Origin: Anaeramoeba flamelloides
Taxonomy: Eukaryota; Metamonada; Anaeramoebidae
Assembly (NCBI GenBank): GCA_027625915.1
Contig: JANTQA010000047.1
Coordinates: forward strand, 8,866,001-8,930,000
Direction of reading: 5' to 3'
DNA: 64,000 nt
Part shown: positions 12,627-24,862 of the stretch, in pieces
Layout of the letters: each line of letters starts with the position of its first letter
Position numbering within the stretch: position 1 is the first letter of the stretch
Notes under the pieces: model-generated
The model's input: only the letters and a program-made list of their open reading frames with translations
Database searches by the model: none
Told to the model about the DNA's origin: nothing
Made by a program: the position numbers and the translations under genes

Positions 12627-13107
12627 GATCAAAATAATGCGTGACAACAATTAAAATCCATGTTTCATACTATTATCCCTGTTTTTTTTTTCTTGTTGTT
12701 CCAATTGCAACATCTAACTTACTACCAAATAGTATACCTAAGTTCAAATCAATTTTGCAAGTAAAACCCTTGATATTTTGAGTAAAATTTAAAATAGGAT
12801 TTGAATTTGTTAAAAATTTTTAATGATATTCTCAATTTTTTTGAAATTTTTTGTTTTTTTTGATGATTAAAATTTCCTCAAAAATTTACTCTATTGTTTA
12901 AGATAAATTTTGCAATTTGATCCTTTATTTTTAGATTTTCTTTTTAACTAATAGAACTTTAAGAAACCAATTCCATATTTATATACGGGTTTGTTATCAG
13001 TTTATTTGATCGGTTGATGTATAGGTCTTCTATAACCAAAAAAAACAGGCTTTTTTTTTTGAAACATTGGATTAATTTTTTTTGAACACTTGTTTTTTGA
13101 ATACAGT
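12627..13107. mobile_element. Inverted-repeat element, family R3 (diverged copy)
   Basis: This is the reverse-orientation relative of the clearer copy at 24395-24862. Its left end GATCAAAATAATGCGTG matches that copy's right end, and an internal stretch on the minus strand (ATAGAAGACCTATACAT) is shared. The right end near 13080-13107 is degraded. A further partial copy of its interior appears near 13320-13460. Confidence 0.6.
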
Positions 13108-13194
13108 ATATTTCGATATTTTCCTTATAAATCAAAAATACTTTCATTAATACATTCAAAGTTAGTGGGTATTTACAGTCAAATTTAAAACACT

Positions 13195-13279
13195 GAAATT
13201 TTCATAAACCCGGTAATTCCATTTTTCTGATGAATTGAAAATATTAGTAAAATGGAATTACCAGGTTTATGAAAATTTC
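13195..13279. repeat. Hairpin with ~30 bp arms
   Basis: GAAATTTTCATAAACCCGG then TAATTCCATTTT on the left is answered by AAAATGGAATTACCAGG then TTTATGAAAATTTC on the right. The arms differ at one or two positions and surround a loop of about 25 bp. It is probably the remains of a small palindromic element. Confidence 0.8.
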
Positions 13280-15838
13280 TAGGTTTTAGATTTGAAAGTT
13301 ATAACATATATCCATAATGACTGCGTTCAGGGTATTAAACCCAAGTTTTTGCCTTTTTCTACTTCTTTTCCACAACATTATTTAATTCAGTATTTGATGG
13401 ACGACCTAATTCCTAATCAATTTTGAAAGTCAACCTCTTGATGTTTTTAATGAATTATAAATTATGAATTGAATTTGTGCCGAATTTGTTTCTTTTTTTC
13501 TAATTTTTTTTAAAGTTTAGTTTTTTTAAGATCTAAATTTCCTTGTACATTTTCTCTATTTTTTGTGAAACTTTTTTTCATGTTCCTTTTTTTTCAAATT
13601 TCTTTTTTCATTGTTGAACTTTATGAAACTAATATCATTTATAATTAGAGTTTATTGTCCATTTATTACATTATATAATGTTAAATAATTCTAGGGAAGA
13701 AAAAAAATAAACTTATATTTGTTTCATGGTTTTAACAATTATCTATGAAATTATTTTAACTTCAGTGTTACAATAAATAAAAATAAAGCACCCAACAAAC
13801 ACTCTGTTTTAATAAATATATTATAATAATCTATTGAATCAAGATTCAATTTACTTTAACCAATATAAAAGTATAATATTTATAATTTAATTAACAAATT
13901 CATTTAGCCTAACTTACTAATTTTTTTAAAATTTGGAAGAGAATCATAATTATTAAATAGAAAATATTAGATAGTATCCCAATAAAGTTGGTTCAGAAAC
14001 CTCTTCACCTTTTTATTATAAGTTAGATATTACAACACGTATTTTGATATGGATTATTTGAGAAATTAAAAAAACAAATAAATGTAAAATGATATTTTTT
14101 AAAAGAGTAATTTGAATTCCAAATTCGAAATAATTTTTGAAAAGTATTATTAAAAGTAGATAATTTGATATTTAGTATCTGATCATTTTGAAGTGTGTAT
14201 AAATATTTCGTGACCTATTTAAATTTTTTCACCTTAAAAAAAAAAAATAGATTTTATTTGCCTATCCCTTTTTATCGCTTTTTCCAATTCCAAAAAAGTA
14301 ACTGTCCACTAGAATTGATATTATTCGATTGTTCTCCTTTATTTCAAAAAATTCAAAAAACAGAAAAAAAAAAAAAAAAAAAAAAGAAAGAAAGAAAGAA
14401 AGAAATTCAAAAAATTAAAATGATAAAATAAAAGTATATAAAAAAAGATGAATAGAATCCCCAGTTACAGATAATTATATTTAGTAATAAATTTATATTC
14501 TCGAATTTGTTATTAATTTTAAAAATCTGTTTTTTAAATGAGATTTTATAAACTGTCAGTGTATTTTCAAATGTTAAAAATGCTTCAGTTTGAAATAAAT
14601 CCCCTTCTTTTAGAATAAAATCGATTCAATTTAATTGAATCTATTTTGTGGTTAGTTTATAATATAGAAATATTGCCAAAGGAAAGATTTTGTACAATTC
14701 TTGAGAAAATTATAACTTATTATAGATTTTTTAAAAAATATTATGAAAAAAAATGTCTGAGTTCTCAAAAAAAAGAAAGAATAACACCTTGAGACTAAGA
14801 TATTTATATCCAAAATTGTAATTCACATGGAATTTGACTTGAAAACTGATTACTCTCTTTTTTCCTTTTTTTCTAAAAGGGTCCAAATTTCTGATTGTTA
14901 ATTTTCAGAAATCTAAGGTATATCATAAAGTGGTTGTTTTATGGTTAATATATACATAAAAAAAATACTTTTTTTTGATTTTATTAAAGAAATTTTTTTC
15001 AATTTTATGAATCAATCATTAAGGAAATTGATTATATTTTCTTTATAATCTTTTTCAAATAATTATTTAATCGAAAAAAAAAAAAAAAAAAGCGTCGTCC
15101 GGTTCTAAGAACATTAATCAATATTAAATAATATATTATTCTAGGATTTTATCAACTTGATATACAAATTAAAATTTGAAAAATAAAATGAAAACCATAA
15201 TTATTAAATTCTATTTGTTTGATCATCAAGTACAAATATCCTAACTTGATATATTATTCAGATTGTGTTGTAGCCACGATTGATTCGAAGCCCATTGCAC
15301 TCAACTGTAAGTTTTTTTTATAAAAATTGGTCATTGGTTTGAATATGTGTTTGTAATTTAGGTTATCTTGTTAAATCGTCAATATTTTTGTCTTTTATTA
15401 GTAAATTTTTCTTCTATATAATTTTCTTTTTATTTTTTTCTTGAATTTTCATTTTTTTGAGTTTTTTTTTTCAAGATTTAGATATTCTACTTTGACCAAG
15501 TATTTCAATGATTTTGTCAATATTTTTTAAGAGACCAAATACCCTCATAAAATGTGAGATCGAAGATAACTTCTTTTTTAAAATTTAACACTTTCCATAA
15601 ATCAAAGATAAATTTATATAGAAATTTCTTGAATACTAATTGTCTTCTGTATGAAAATACCTCAATTCCCTTATTATGTTAATTGTGAATCTTGGTCATT
15701 TTTTTTCTGAATCAATTTCAACTTCACCACCTTATTTGTACTCATTTTTTATTTTTTACTCCAAAAATTTAACCTTACTTCGTTCTGAAAAAAATAAAAT
15801 AAGAATAAAACTACAAAAAAAAAACAAAGAAAAAAATA
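13280..15838. other. Non-coding gap with diverged repeats
   Basis: This stretch holds poly-A tracts, a GAAA repeat near 14385-14404, and a diverged repeat at about 14590-14880 that reappears at about 40030-40300 (shared TTTGTGGTTAGTTT and GATTTTGTA then ATTCTTGAGA). A short GT-AG bounded stretch at 15262-15308 is discussed in the findings. Confidence 0.5.
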
Positions 15839-17284
15839 ATGAACAAAAAAACAAATTACAAAAAAAACCAACGTTCTTATAAGGGTAAAACAAATAAAAT
15901 TCAAAGCAAACCAATTCAGGTTGCCATTCCAAAAAAGCATCAAAACAAAACAACGGAAATGAATCCAAAACCAAAAAAAGTTGCAACAAAGAAAGCACTG
16001 CCAGTAAATGTTGATTTAAAAAAAGTATTGCTCAGCAAGTCTTCACTAGTCAAGCATTATAACATGTATTACCCTGTGACAAAACTATTGAATTCAAGAT
16101 TTGAATGGGTCGGGCAACAGGCCTTAGACCTTTTATCAAAAACAAATAAAAATTATACAGTTATTAGTGCAATAGGTAAGCAAGGTGTTGGGAAGTCAAC
16201 TGTTTTAAAAGCGCTCTGTGGTGAAATTATACCAAAAAAAGCGGAAAGTGATCTGGAAATGAAAAAAGAAAAGGAAAGGGAAAATCAAAATGAAAAAAAA
16301 AAAGTTCTTAGTAAATCAAAAGCAAAAGAAATTGGAAAAGAAAAAGAAAAAAAAACCTACCGTGCACCATTAACCATTCAACCAAACGAAATGATTAAAC
16401 AAGCAGGTAACCAAACGACTGGTGTGGATCTTTGTATCAATTCGAATGAGTCGATCTTGCTGCTTGATTCACAAGCAATTGACTCTCCATCGATTTTGAC
16501 TTCGATGCTGAAATCCCCGCTCTATAGCAACTCTGAGATGGGCTCCTTATTAAACAGATTAAAAATCATTGACCTGATGATCACTGTCTGGCTAATGACT
16601 ATTTCAGATCTTCTAATAGTTATACAAGACACGACGGTTGATTTTGAAACAATTACGCTGGTTAAAGATGCCCTCGTATTACAAAAAGAAATAGCAAAAA
16701 AAAGTCACAAAAAAATTTTAACAAAGTCTTTAAATCAAATCAAGGAAAGAAACCGAATTAATAAAGAGAAGACAAGAAAAAAATCGCAAACAGTCCCAAA
16801 TATAAGCCTTACTGAAGAAATCAATCTTGGAAACTATTTACCAAATCCGTTTAATAGATCCAAAATTGTGTTTGTAATCAATAAAGCAGAAAATGAACTG
16901 TTTTCTGAATCAAGTCATCAAGGGCTATCATCCTTAATTTCGAAAATGTTCCAAGAATTTGAAAATGTTGAAACACAAGTCTGTTTAATTCCAAAAAAGA
17001 AAAGCGATCATAATAAGAACAATAAAAGTAAGATTTCAAACCAAAATGTGTTTAATCAGCAATTTTCTGATTACCACAATGGATTCAAATCTGAAATTAA
17101 TAATTTTTCAGATTTAATCCTTTCAAAGGCTTCTCAAATCAGAAGAAATAAGCAATTACAAAATCATTTAAAAACAACAGAATATGATTGGTTGAAATTA
17201 TCTACAAAACTTCGCGAAAAGATCTCACAAAGCGACGAAATCTCAAAATTAAAATTATTGTTACAAAAAAAATGGAAAAATTAA
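15839..17284 (+). CDS. SMG9: SMG9-like nonsense-mediated decay factor
   Basis: SMG9 partners SMG8 and restrains the SMG1 kinase, which phosphorylates UPF1 during nonsense-mediated mRNA decay. This 481-residue single-exon protein carries the SMG9 P-loop domain. The Walker A motif GKQGVGKST is at residues 113-121. AGNQTTGVDLCINSNESILLLD matches SMG9's GGNQTSGIDFFITQERIVFLD, followed by SQAIDSPSIL against TQPILSPSIL. DLLIVIQDTTVDFETI matches HVVIVVQDWFTDLSLY, and IVFVINKAE corresponds to LVFLQNKAR. A basic, low-complexity N-terminus (1-60) and Lys/Glu inserts at about 135-165 are typical of this genome. The C-terminal DYHNGFKSEINNFSDLILS also fits. The start chosen is the first Met after an A-rich leader. 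It stands alone, with no linked SMG8. Confidence 0.9.
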   Translation: MNKKTNYKKNQRSYKGKTNKIQSKPIQVAIPKKHQNKTTEMNPKPKKVATKKALPVNVDLKKVLLSKSSLVKHYNMYYPVTKLLNSRFEWVGQQALDLLSKTNKNYTVISAIGKQGVGKSTVLKALCGEIIPKKAESDLEMKKEKERENQNEKKKVLSKSKAKEIGKEKEKKTYRAPLTIQPNEMIKQAGNQTTGVDLCINSNESILLLDSQAIDSPSILTSMLKSPLYSNSEMGSLLNRLKIIDLMITVWLMTISDLLIVIQDTTVDFETITLVKDALVLQKEIAKKSHKKILTKSLNQIKERNRINKEKTRKKSQTVPNISLTEEINLGNYLPNPFNRSKIVFVINKAENELFSESSHQGLSSLISKMFQEFENVETQVCLIPKKKSDHNKNNKSKISNQNVFNQQFSDYHNGFKSEINNFSDLILSKASQIRRNKQLQNHLKTTEYDWLKLSTKLREKISQSDEISKLKLLLQKKWKN

Positions 17285-18090
17285 ATTTCATTTCCGAAAA
17301 GACAATTGCACAATGGACATTTCCACAGAATAATTAGAGCACAATTTTTAAAAAAATTAATTTTTTTGAAAAGATATTAATTTTATGATTGAAAATTTAT
17401 TATAAAGTCCCGTTTTACAAATGGATATTATTAACAAAATAAAATCAAATCAAATCAAATATAGGAAAATATAATTGGTATGAATGATTCTTGATCTGAA
17501 TACTTTAAGTGAAACTAACAAAAAAAAAAAAAATTGTTTTTTTATGAAATAAGAAATCGTTGGACTTTTATCCATTTTAAGAATCCGAATATATTTTTTA
17601 GAAAATACTGGAATAAAAATATTGTTTCTCTTCGACCTCGATAATAATGCAAAACCAATTCAAAGTAAATAAATCTCTTCAAATCTCATAAAATTTGTTT
17701 TTTGTTATTTTTATTTATCTATTAATGGAATTTTGTTAAAATTAATCCAAAATTTTTAAAATTTTTTTCAACCTTATTTTAGATTGATAGAATTAAAATT
17801 ATATTCATTTATTTACCCATACAGAGCCTTTCTAAAAAGGTGTGGGATTTTTTTTAATATTTTAAATAATAGTTTAATTTGAAGTTGGTAAAATATTCGT
17901 AAATTGTAATATAAAATTACGAGGAATATTAATACCATCAATTGAATCAGTACGCATTGTCTGTAATTCAAAATATATTTATCATAATATTTCTAAAAAA
18001 AATGAAAAAATAATTATCACATTTTTTTTAATACAAAAAGAAGTAAATTTAATTTCAAAAAAAAATGGGTAATATGGTAGGGATTTAAAG
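17285..18090. other. Non-coding gap downstream of SMG9
   Basis: AT-rich. A run of tandem AAATC near 17440-17460 is the only local structure noted. Confidence 0.5.
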
Positions 18091-18626
18091 TAAACTAAAT
18101 TCCAAAATTTTGGACACAGTTTATACTGTTGAAAGAATAACAATACTACAACTTTATATTCAATTTGGGAAATATTTTTGATTTTACAAACTGTTTCATT
18201 TTTTTATCTTTTTTGTTTTGTTTTCATTTCCTTTTTTCCAGTTACGAAATCTGTTTCTTTAGAACTGTATTTTTTTTTCGATTGTTGATAAAATGTTAGT
18301 GTAAAGTTTGTTTAATTGAAAAAATGACTTACAATTGATTGATGGTATCTTATCATTTGATCGATCAACAATTGTTGGTGAAATTTCAACAAATATACTC
18401 ATACAATTTTATGTTCAGTTCGTTTCATTATTTTGTACACACCAATTTTTTTTTTTTTATTATATTTTTTTCTTTTATTTGGATGGAAATGATTAGTTAT
18501 AAAAAGATTAATAATATATGAATTAAATGAGGTTTTATATTACTTTTGGAAAAATATAATAAATTGGGTTTTTTTTTTTGCAGATTTTTGATTTTGGGTG
18601 TGTCGAAATTTTTGGAAGGGGGTTTA
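18091..18626. mobile_element. Inverted-repeat element, family R2 (Tc1/mariner-like)
   Basis: This 536 bp element begins TAAACTAAATTCCAAAATTT then TGGACACAG and ends GTGTGTCGAAATTTTTGGAA followed by GGGGGTTTA. It is the reverse-orientation copy of 47613-48143. An internal stretch containing TTGATCGATCAACAATTG is shared with the other members. TIRs reading TTCCAAAAATTTGGACACA, close to TA borders, are of the Tc1/mariner type. The short ORF inside is not conserved between copies. Confidence 0.85.
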
Positions 18627-18784
18627 TTTTTTAAAAAATAAAATTAAACATTTTATTTATTTATAGGGAGTAAAGAGTAATTAAAGAAAAATTATTACAA
18701 TAAAAAAATCAAAGTAGAAAAATGTTTAAAATATTATAATCAAATAATATTCAGACCATGTAAATGACAAAATTACAAAATATT

Positions 18785-19230
18785 CATCTGTTGTTAGGTT
18801 TTCCAGAATTTGAAAGAATTATGGAAATTAAAGATTTCACTAATTTAAAAGAATTGATTAAATTCTTTGCTTTTTTTCTATTCTTTAAAATTCTGAAAAG
18901 GTACAGTTTAGTTTTCTTGTTTTATCTTTTGATTAGAAAATCCATTGATTTTCAAAACAAAAACCGAAAACTTCAAGAAAATTACTATTGTTTTTTTTGT
19001 TTTGTTATGATTCGAAAATCAATAGATTTTTGAAACAAAATCAGAAAGTGAAAAAAAAATGCTAGTCACTTTACTACACTTCAAGTTAGGTTTATTTTTA
19101 ATTTTTGAAATAAACTGAAAATTAAAAAAAAATATAAGAATTAACAAAACCGACATTAGTTTTTCCAGAATTTAAATGAATCAGTAAAAATCAAGATTTT
19201 GCTCTAATATTTTAAATTCTGGAAAAAATA
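18785..19230. repeat. Family R6 repeat (diverged)
   Basis: This contains GTTAGGTTTTCCAGAATTTG then AAAGAATTATGG, and the opposing motif TTTAAATTCTGGAAAA. The same motifs occur at 27055-27290, 59810-60285 and 61485-61615, where the full unit includes GTAGAGTGCC. Confidence 0.65.
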
Positions 19231-19614
19231 AGATACTCTAAGAAAATATATGATAATTCCACAGAATTCACACTATGTGAATAAACAAAAAAATGGAATA
19301 TTGTTCAAATTTTTTTATTCTCTGAGAGATTTTATCAAATATAAATCTCTTTGAAAAATACAATTTGATGATCAAAAAGAAAAAAATAACAATACCAATT
19401 TTCAAAGGATAAAATATATTCTCTAAGATTGAGATCAGAAACTTTAATATCTCCAATTAAAATAATTTCCTAAAAAATAATCAATTGAATTTTTATGATG
19501 AATATATTAAAGATGAATAATAATTTTGAATATTTTAACGGTTATATGATCATCAATTAAAAAATTTTAAAATAAATTTGCACTTATTTTTTAAAATTTG
19601 ATATAAAAAATTTT

Positions 19615-20339
19615 TTAGTATAAGGTTTCGAGTTGTTGTGAATGAATTACATGTGTTTTTAGCGTTTTTATTGATATTAGAAGAAAAATTCAATTTTGAA
19701 ATTATCAAAATTGAAATAATTTTTTCACATTTTTTCTTTTTTTCTATTTTTCGATTTTTTTTTGCATAATTCTTTTGAAATTGTTTTTGTTTATCGTAAT
19801 ATCGATAGTAACTTGGTTAAAAAGGTATTATTTTATTGTTATTAGAACAGTAGGGATGATTGTAGATAAATCATATTGATTTCTCTTGTAATGTTCATTT
19901 TGATCTTCAATTGAAGATCAAAATGAACATTTTTATGTCACTCAATGGTTTCATAAGAATTTGTGGTTTTTCAAATTTTAAGAAAATCTATTGATTTATT
20001 AGTTTTACTTTAAACATATATCAACTAAAGTCAGTTCCACTTTTAAGGTACAAACCTTAAACGTAATTTAAGGCACAATAAAAATCTCAAATTAAGGTAC
20101 AAAATTTTGTTATTTTTTTTTTTTTACAATTTATTTTACTATAATCCAAATTTTGTGCCTTATTTGATATTTTTATTGTGTCTTAAATTTCGTTGAAAGT
20201 TTGTGCCTTAAAAGTGGAACTGACTGTATTCTTTGATGTTTATTATTTTACTTATTTCTTATTTTTTCTTCAAAGATTAATTATAAATAATAATCGATAT
20301 TAGAAAAATGGCACTTCCTTTTGACTGGAAACAAGTTAA
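19615..20339. mobile_element. Family R4 element, interrupted by an R1 MITE
   Basis: This aligns with 53859-54563 over most of its length: shared GATATTAGAAGAAAAATT, AAATTGAAAT then TTTTTTCACAT, AAAGAAAATCTATTGATT-like blocks, and the end CTTTTGACTGGAAAC against CCTTTGACTGAAAC. The alignment breaks only where an R1 MITE (20027-20228) sits between ATATATCAAC and TTCTTTGATG, which are contiguous (TGTATCAACATTTCTTTGAGG) in the other copy. Confidence 0.8.
20027..20228. mobile_element. Palindromic MITE, family R1
   Basis: Second copy of the element at 8427-8626, slightly more diverged (the left tip reads TAAAGTCAGTTCCAC; the right tip GTGGAACTGACTGTA is intact). It is inserted inside the R4 element. 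Confidence 0.88.
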
Positions 20340-21546
20340 ACCAGTAATAAAATTATTATTCTTTAAATTTTGAAAAAAGTTGTTTTCTTTTATTTTTTCA
20401 AAAAATGAAAAAAAATTACATAAAATTTTTAATTCTGAAAAAATTTTTTTTTACAAATTGTTTGGTCTTATTCATAAGCATCCTTTAAAAAAAAAATTTG
20501 ATTTTTGTAAGTAAAAATTGATTTTTTGAATGATTAGGATAAAATTATTTAATTCCAAGATATCTTCCATGGAAATTTTTATTGTAAAAAATAAATCATA
20601 ATAGAATTATAACACAGATTATTTGTAAAAATTTAAAATTTTTTTTCAACTTTAATATTAATACTTTCTTTCTTAAAAAATATTTATAATTTTTCAATAA
20701 TTTCAATAAATCGATTATTTATAAAGCAAAATAAGTCTCTCAATAAAGAGAATGAATCTTTATAACAATATTTTTTATAAAAAAGACTAAATAGAGTGAA
20801 ATAGTGTAATTAATATTTATAAAATAGATAAATTATTTTTATAATATTATAAATAAAAAGAATTTAAGAATTTTCTTTTTCATAAAAAATTCAACTCACT
20901 GTTAAATATTTTCATAACTGAGTTTCTAAGTCAAACTTGATTCTTTAGCAATTCTGATCCCCATAATTCTTAAGTAAGGAATATCATTAATAACGTGTTT
21001 TGGATTTTTTTTAAGTTGTATCTTAAAGATTGAACATTTTAGTTATATTGCTTTTTATCAATCAAAAGAAGGGTAATTTCACAATAATCTTTTTTGTTTT
21101 CAAGTTCCTCCTTAAGTAAAAAGTAAATACATGATAAATGACTGGAGTATTAAGGAATTTTTTTCGAATATTAAGTGTATAATGCCAGAACTTTAATTAT
21201 TTTAAAAAAATTTGATAATATTTATTAATTTATTTTATTAAAAATGATTAATTTGGGGTAATTTTATCGGTTCGAAAATATGTAAATTTTTCTTGGAATA
21301 AGAGTAGAATCTATTGAGAATTTAAATATTTGGGTTACTCTAAACCCACTGAAATTATTAAGATTGGTTTATTACTTATAGATCAAAAATAATCAAATTA
21401 AAAATCATTTCTTTATGTTCAAAGTTGTATCTCCATGGTTTTAAAAAAAGTATTTTGGGAGTATTGTTAACAATAGAATTTGTATATTATTAAATAATAT
21501 ATTTTTAGTTCAATCCCGAGAAAAAATTCATTCAGAACTGTTCTTT
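20340..21546. other. Non-coding gap
   Basis: 1.2 kb of AT-rich sequence downstream of the LINE 3' end. Nothing recognised. Confidence 0.5.
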
Positions 21547-21573
21547 GAGAAAAATATATATATATATATATAT

Positions 21574-24055
21574 ATTTTATTATTGAAGAAGTGTAAATTA
21601 CACTCTAGTTGCCCTTATACTTAAATTTCCTTTCAGAAATCTAAGCGTAAAATCATAGATTTCACGATTATTAACCAATGAAAATAATAATAAACTGTTA
21701 TGGTTTAAAATTAATTCATAGAGGTTTTTTATAATTTAATTTATTCAGAAATATTAATCTATTATTTTTATAGTAAGGACATACCCACAAAAAATGATCA
21801 ATATTTTCTATAACTTCCTTTTGTTTGTATTTTAAACATAAAGGACAAAATTTATTTGAATTTTTATTAATTAGATAGTAATATCTGTTTAAGCAATTGG
21901 TAAATGTCCTAAATTTTAGGATTGTTAAACTTGATGGATAGCTTTGATATTTTTGAGTTGTAAATAATGAATTTTGGTTTCTTAATATTGTGAAGTATTT
22001 TTTCACTTTCCAGCTCTTGGAATTCAATAATTCATTATATGTGTATTTATAGATTTCCTTTTTTAATTCAATTATATCTTTTAAATTCCAGTTAATTTTA
22101 TTGTTGGTTCGTTGATTAAATTTTTATTAATTTTTCTAAAAAAGGAAGTGATAAATTTTTTAATTTTTTTTTAAATTTGAATTTTTTTTTATTTACTGAA
22201 ATTACCAAATTTTCAATTTTAAATTCTGTTTTATAAATAAGAATTGGTGTATTTTTGTTTATTTTGCATATTTCAGTAATGGCTGGATTCATCCAAGAAT
22301 TTAAATAATTTAAAGTTTTTATATCATAATTAAAAATTTCTAATCCATATGTTAATTGACTTAATATAAAAGATTTAAATAATCTGATTTTCAAATTATT
22401 ATTGAGGTAATTGTTATTAAATAATTGTTTACAGTTATTAAATGTTTCTTTAGCTTTTTTTAAATTATAAACTATATGTGAAATTTTATCCAAATAGATA
22501 CCTAAATATTTAATCTTTTTTAAATCTTTTGAAATAAATGTTTTTTCTTTATTTGGTTTCAATCCAAATAGAATTATAATTTCATAAATTGAATTTAATT
22601 TTTGATTTAAATGATGTTTATCCCCTTTTATAATTAAGATTAAATCATCTGCAAACATCTGACAATGGTCTGTTAAAGATATTATTTTTAATAAAAGAAA
22701 ATGTGAAATTAGAGCAAATAAAATAGGCGACAATGGGTCTCCTTGAAATATACCTAGCTCTTCTCCTTGATAATATTTTATTAAAAAATTTTGAAAATTT
22801 TATTTAAAATAAATTTTTTTATTGTTTTTCTAATTATTTTAAAACTGATTGAATCAAAACATTTTGCTATATCAATCATAATAATATAAGTTTTATTATT
22901 TTCATTTTCATTATTTGGTTTTATATTATTATAAGTATTTAAGAAATTTAAAACTGCAATTCGAGTATCATATTGTTTTCGAAATCCAAACTGTGATTTG
23001 TGAATAAATTCCCAACAAGGTTCAATTAGTTTATATAACATTTTAAGAAATAATCTTAGTAAACTTTGATTAATTGAAATTTGTCGATAATTCAAAGCTA
23101 CCCCCTCATTTCCTTTTTTATGTATAAATAAAATTGATCTTTTTTTAATATATTCAATATTATTCTTATTAGGATTAAATAGCCAATTATTAAATATATT
23201 ATGAATTGCAATTAAATATTTACAATATAGGATATTTTTATTTTCAATTTGTTCAAGATTTGAAATGATTTCATCATTACAAATATATTTTAAATTCTCA
23301 ATTTTTTGAAATCCTTTAACTGATTTATTTTTTAAATTTTTGATTGTGTTTTTAATATTTTCAATTGGAAAAAAATTATCAATTTTAAAATTTTTTAAAT
23401 TTTTAATTTTTAAATTTTTTATATAATTTAAAATATTTTTACTTGGTTCAATTGAATTGTTTTTAATATAACCAAAATATTCATCAATCATGTTTTTATT
23501 GTTTAAAATCATTTTCATTTTTTTAGACCTTATATAATTAATTTTTTTCCAAAAATTTTTGTTTTCCATTTATTCTAAGTTTATTTCATCATTAAATTTA
23601 TTCCAAGCTTCTTCTTTTATTTTTTTGATTCGATTAATTAAATTTGGGTTAGACAAAATATTTTTAATTAATGGAGCAATTTTATGGTCATTTTTATTTT
23701 CTTTATAAATTATATCTGTATATTTAATAAATTTAGTTTTAAATTTTTTTATAGTATTTGTATTTAAAATGAATTTTTTTTTCTTTAAAATAATGAGTAA
23801 ATTCTTTTTGATAACTATTATTTGTTATAATTTTATATTTTTTCTTAATATTCCACTCTGAATTAATATTGATATTATTAATAATCATTTTGTGATCTGA
23901 CAGATTGTTTTCTATTGATTTTGATATTTTGAGAATTTTTTGATTTTTAAAGTTAATTAAGATATGGTCAATATTATTCTTTCTACTATTTATGGAATTA
24001 GAAAGGATTTTAAAATTTGAAAAAAAAAATATTGTTTTCAAATTTTATAAAATAT
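21574..24055 (-). mobile_element. LINE (APE-type non-LTR retrotransposon), 5'-truncated
   Basis: The minus-strand order of parts is as follows. The end of an apurinic-type endonuclease domain comes first (23739-24041; NNIDHILINF then NLSDHKMI, the usual C-terminal motifs). Next come RT fingers and palm (22781-23569; RQISINQSLLRLFLKMLY, QFGFRKQYDTR, MIDIAKCFDSISF). Next is the palm with FADD catalytic box and thumb (22116-22733; GDPLSPILFALISH, QMFADDLILI, KYLGIYLDK). Last is a C-terminal Cys/His cluster (21716-22027; CPLCLKYKQKE then HFLWVCPYY). Three or four frame breaks split the ORF, so this copy is inactive. Most of the endonuclease is missing, showing 5' truncation. The 3' UTR, with GAAGTGTAAATTACACTC on the plus strand, is shared with the copy at 51.2 kb and is followed by an AT-repeat tail. 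Confidence 0.9.
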
Positions 24056-24394
24056 TATTCTAATTTTTTAGAAATTAATATATTTTTTATACTGAGTTAT
24101 TTTAAAAGATAGTGGTTTTATTTTTAAAGTGTATTTTGGTACACTTTCTTCACAAGTAATAAGATTTTTTTCTTCTTAGAACAAAAATATTTTATTTTTT
24201 GAAATGATTTGTAAATAGGTTAGATTTTGAAGATTTTGAAAATTAGAAAAAAGGTATCAAACTTTTCAAAACAATAATTCATTTCGGAAAATAGCATTAA
24301 AAGTAAGTTAGATTTTATAGTGATCAGATTTTTATTTAGTTTTTCAATTTCAAGATTAGGTATTGTTTCTGGGAATTTGATATTTGATTTACTG

Positions 24395-24862
24395 TAGTCA
24401 AAATAAAGCGTGCAAAAAATTTAATGCGAGTCTCAAAAAAAAAAGCATGTTGTTTTGTTATAGAAGACCTATACATTAACCAATCAAATAAACTGGTAAT
24501 AAACCCGAAAAAAATATGTTATTGGTTTCTTTTAGTTCTATTATTTAAAAAGAAATCCTAAAAATGAAGGATCAAATTGGAAAATTTATCTCAAAAAATA
24601 GAGGAAATTTTTGATTTTTAATCATCAAAAAAAACAATAAAATTCCAAAAAAAATTGAGAATATTATGGAAAATTTTCAACTATTTGCATGAATAATTTA
24701 AATTTTACTGTAAATAACCAGACCTTTACTTTCAAATTTTATTTGAACTTAGGTATACTATTTGGTAGTAGATTGGATGTTGCCTTGATATAAGAATAAA
24801 AAAAAGAACGGATAATATTTTGAAACACGGATTATAGTCTTTGTGCACGCTTTATTTTGATC
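24395..24862. mobile_element. Inverted-repeat element, family R3
   Basis: The ends are TAGTCAAAATAAAGCGTGCA and TGTGCACGCTTTATTTTGATC, inverted and nearly identical over about 18 bp, spanning 468 bp. It has no transposase ORF. The diverged copy at 12627-13107 and a lone tip at about 33930-33952 belong to the same family. The ends resemble Tc1/mariner termini. Confidence 0.8.
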
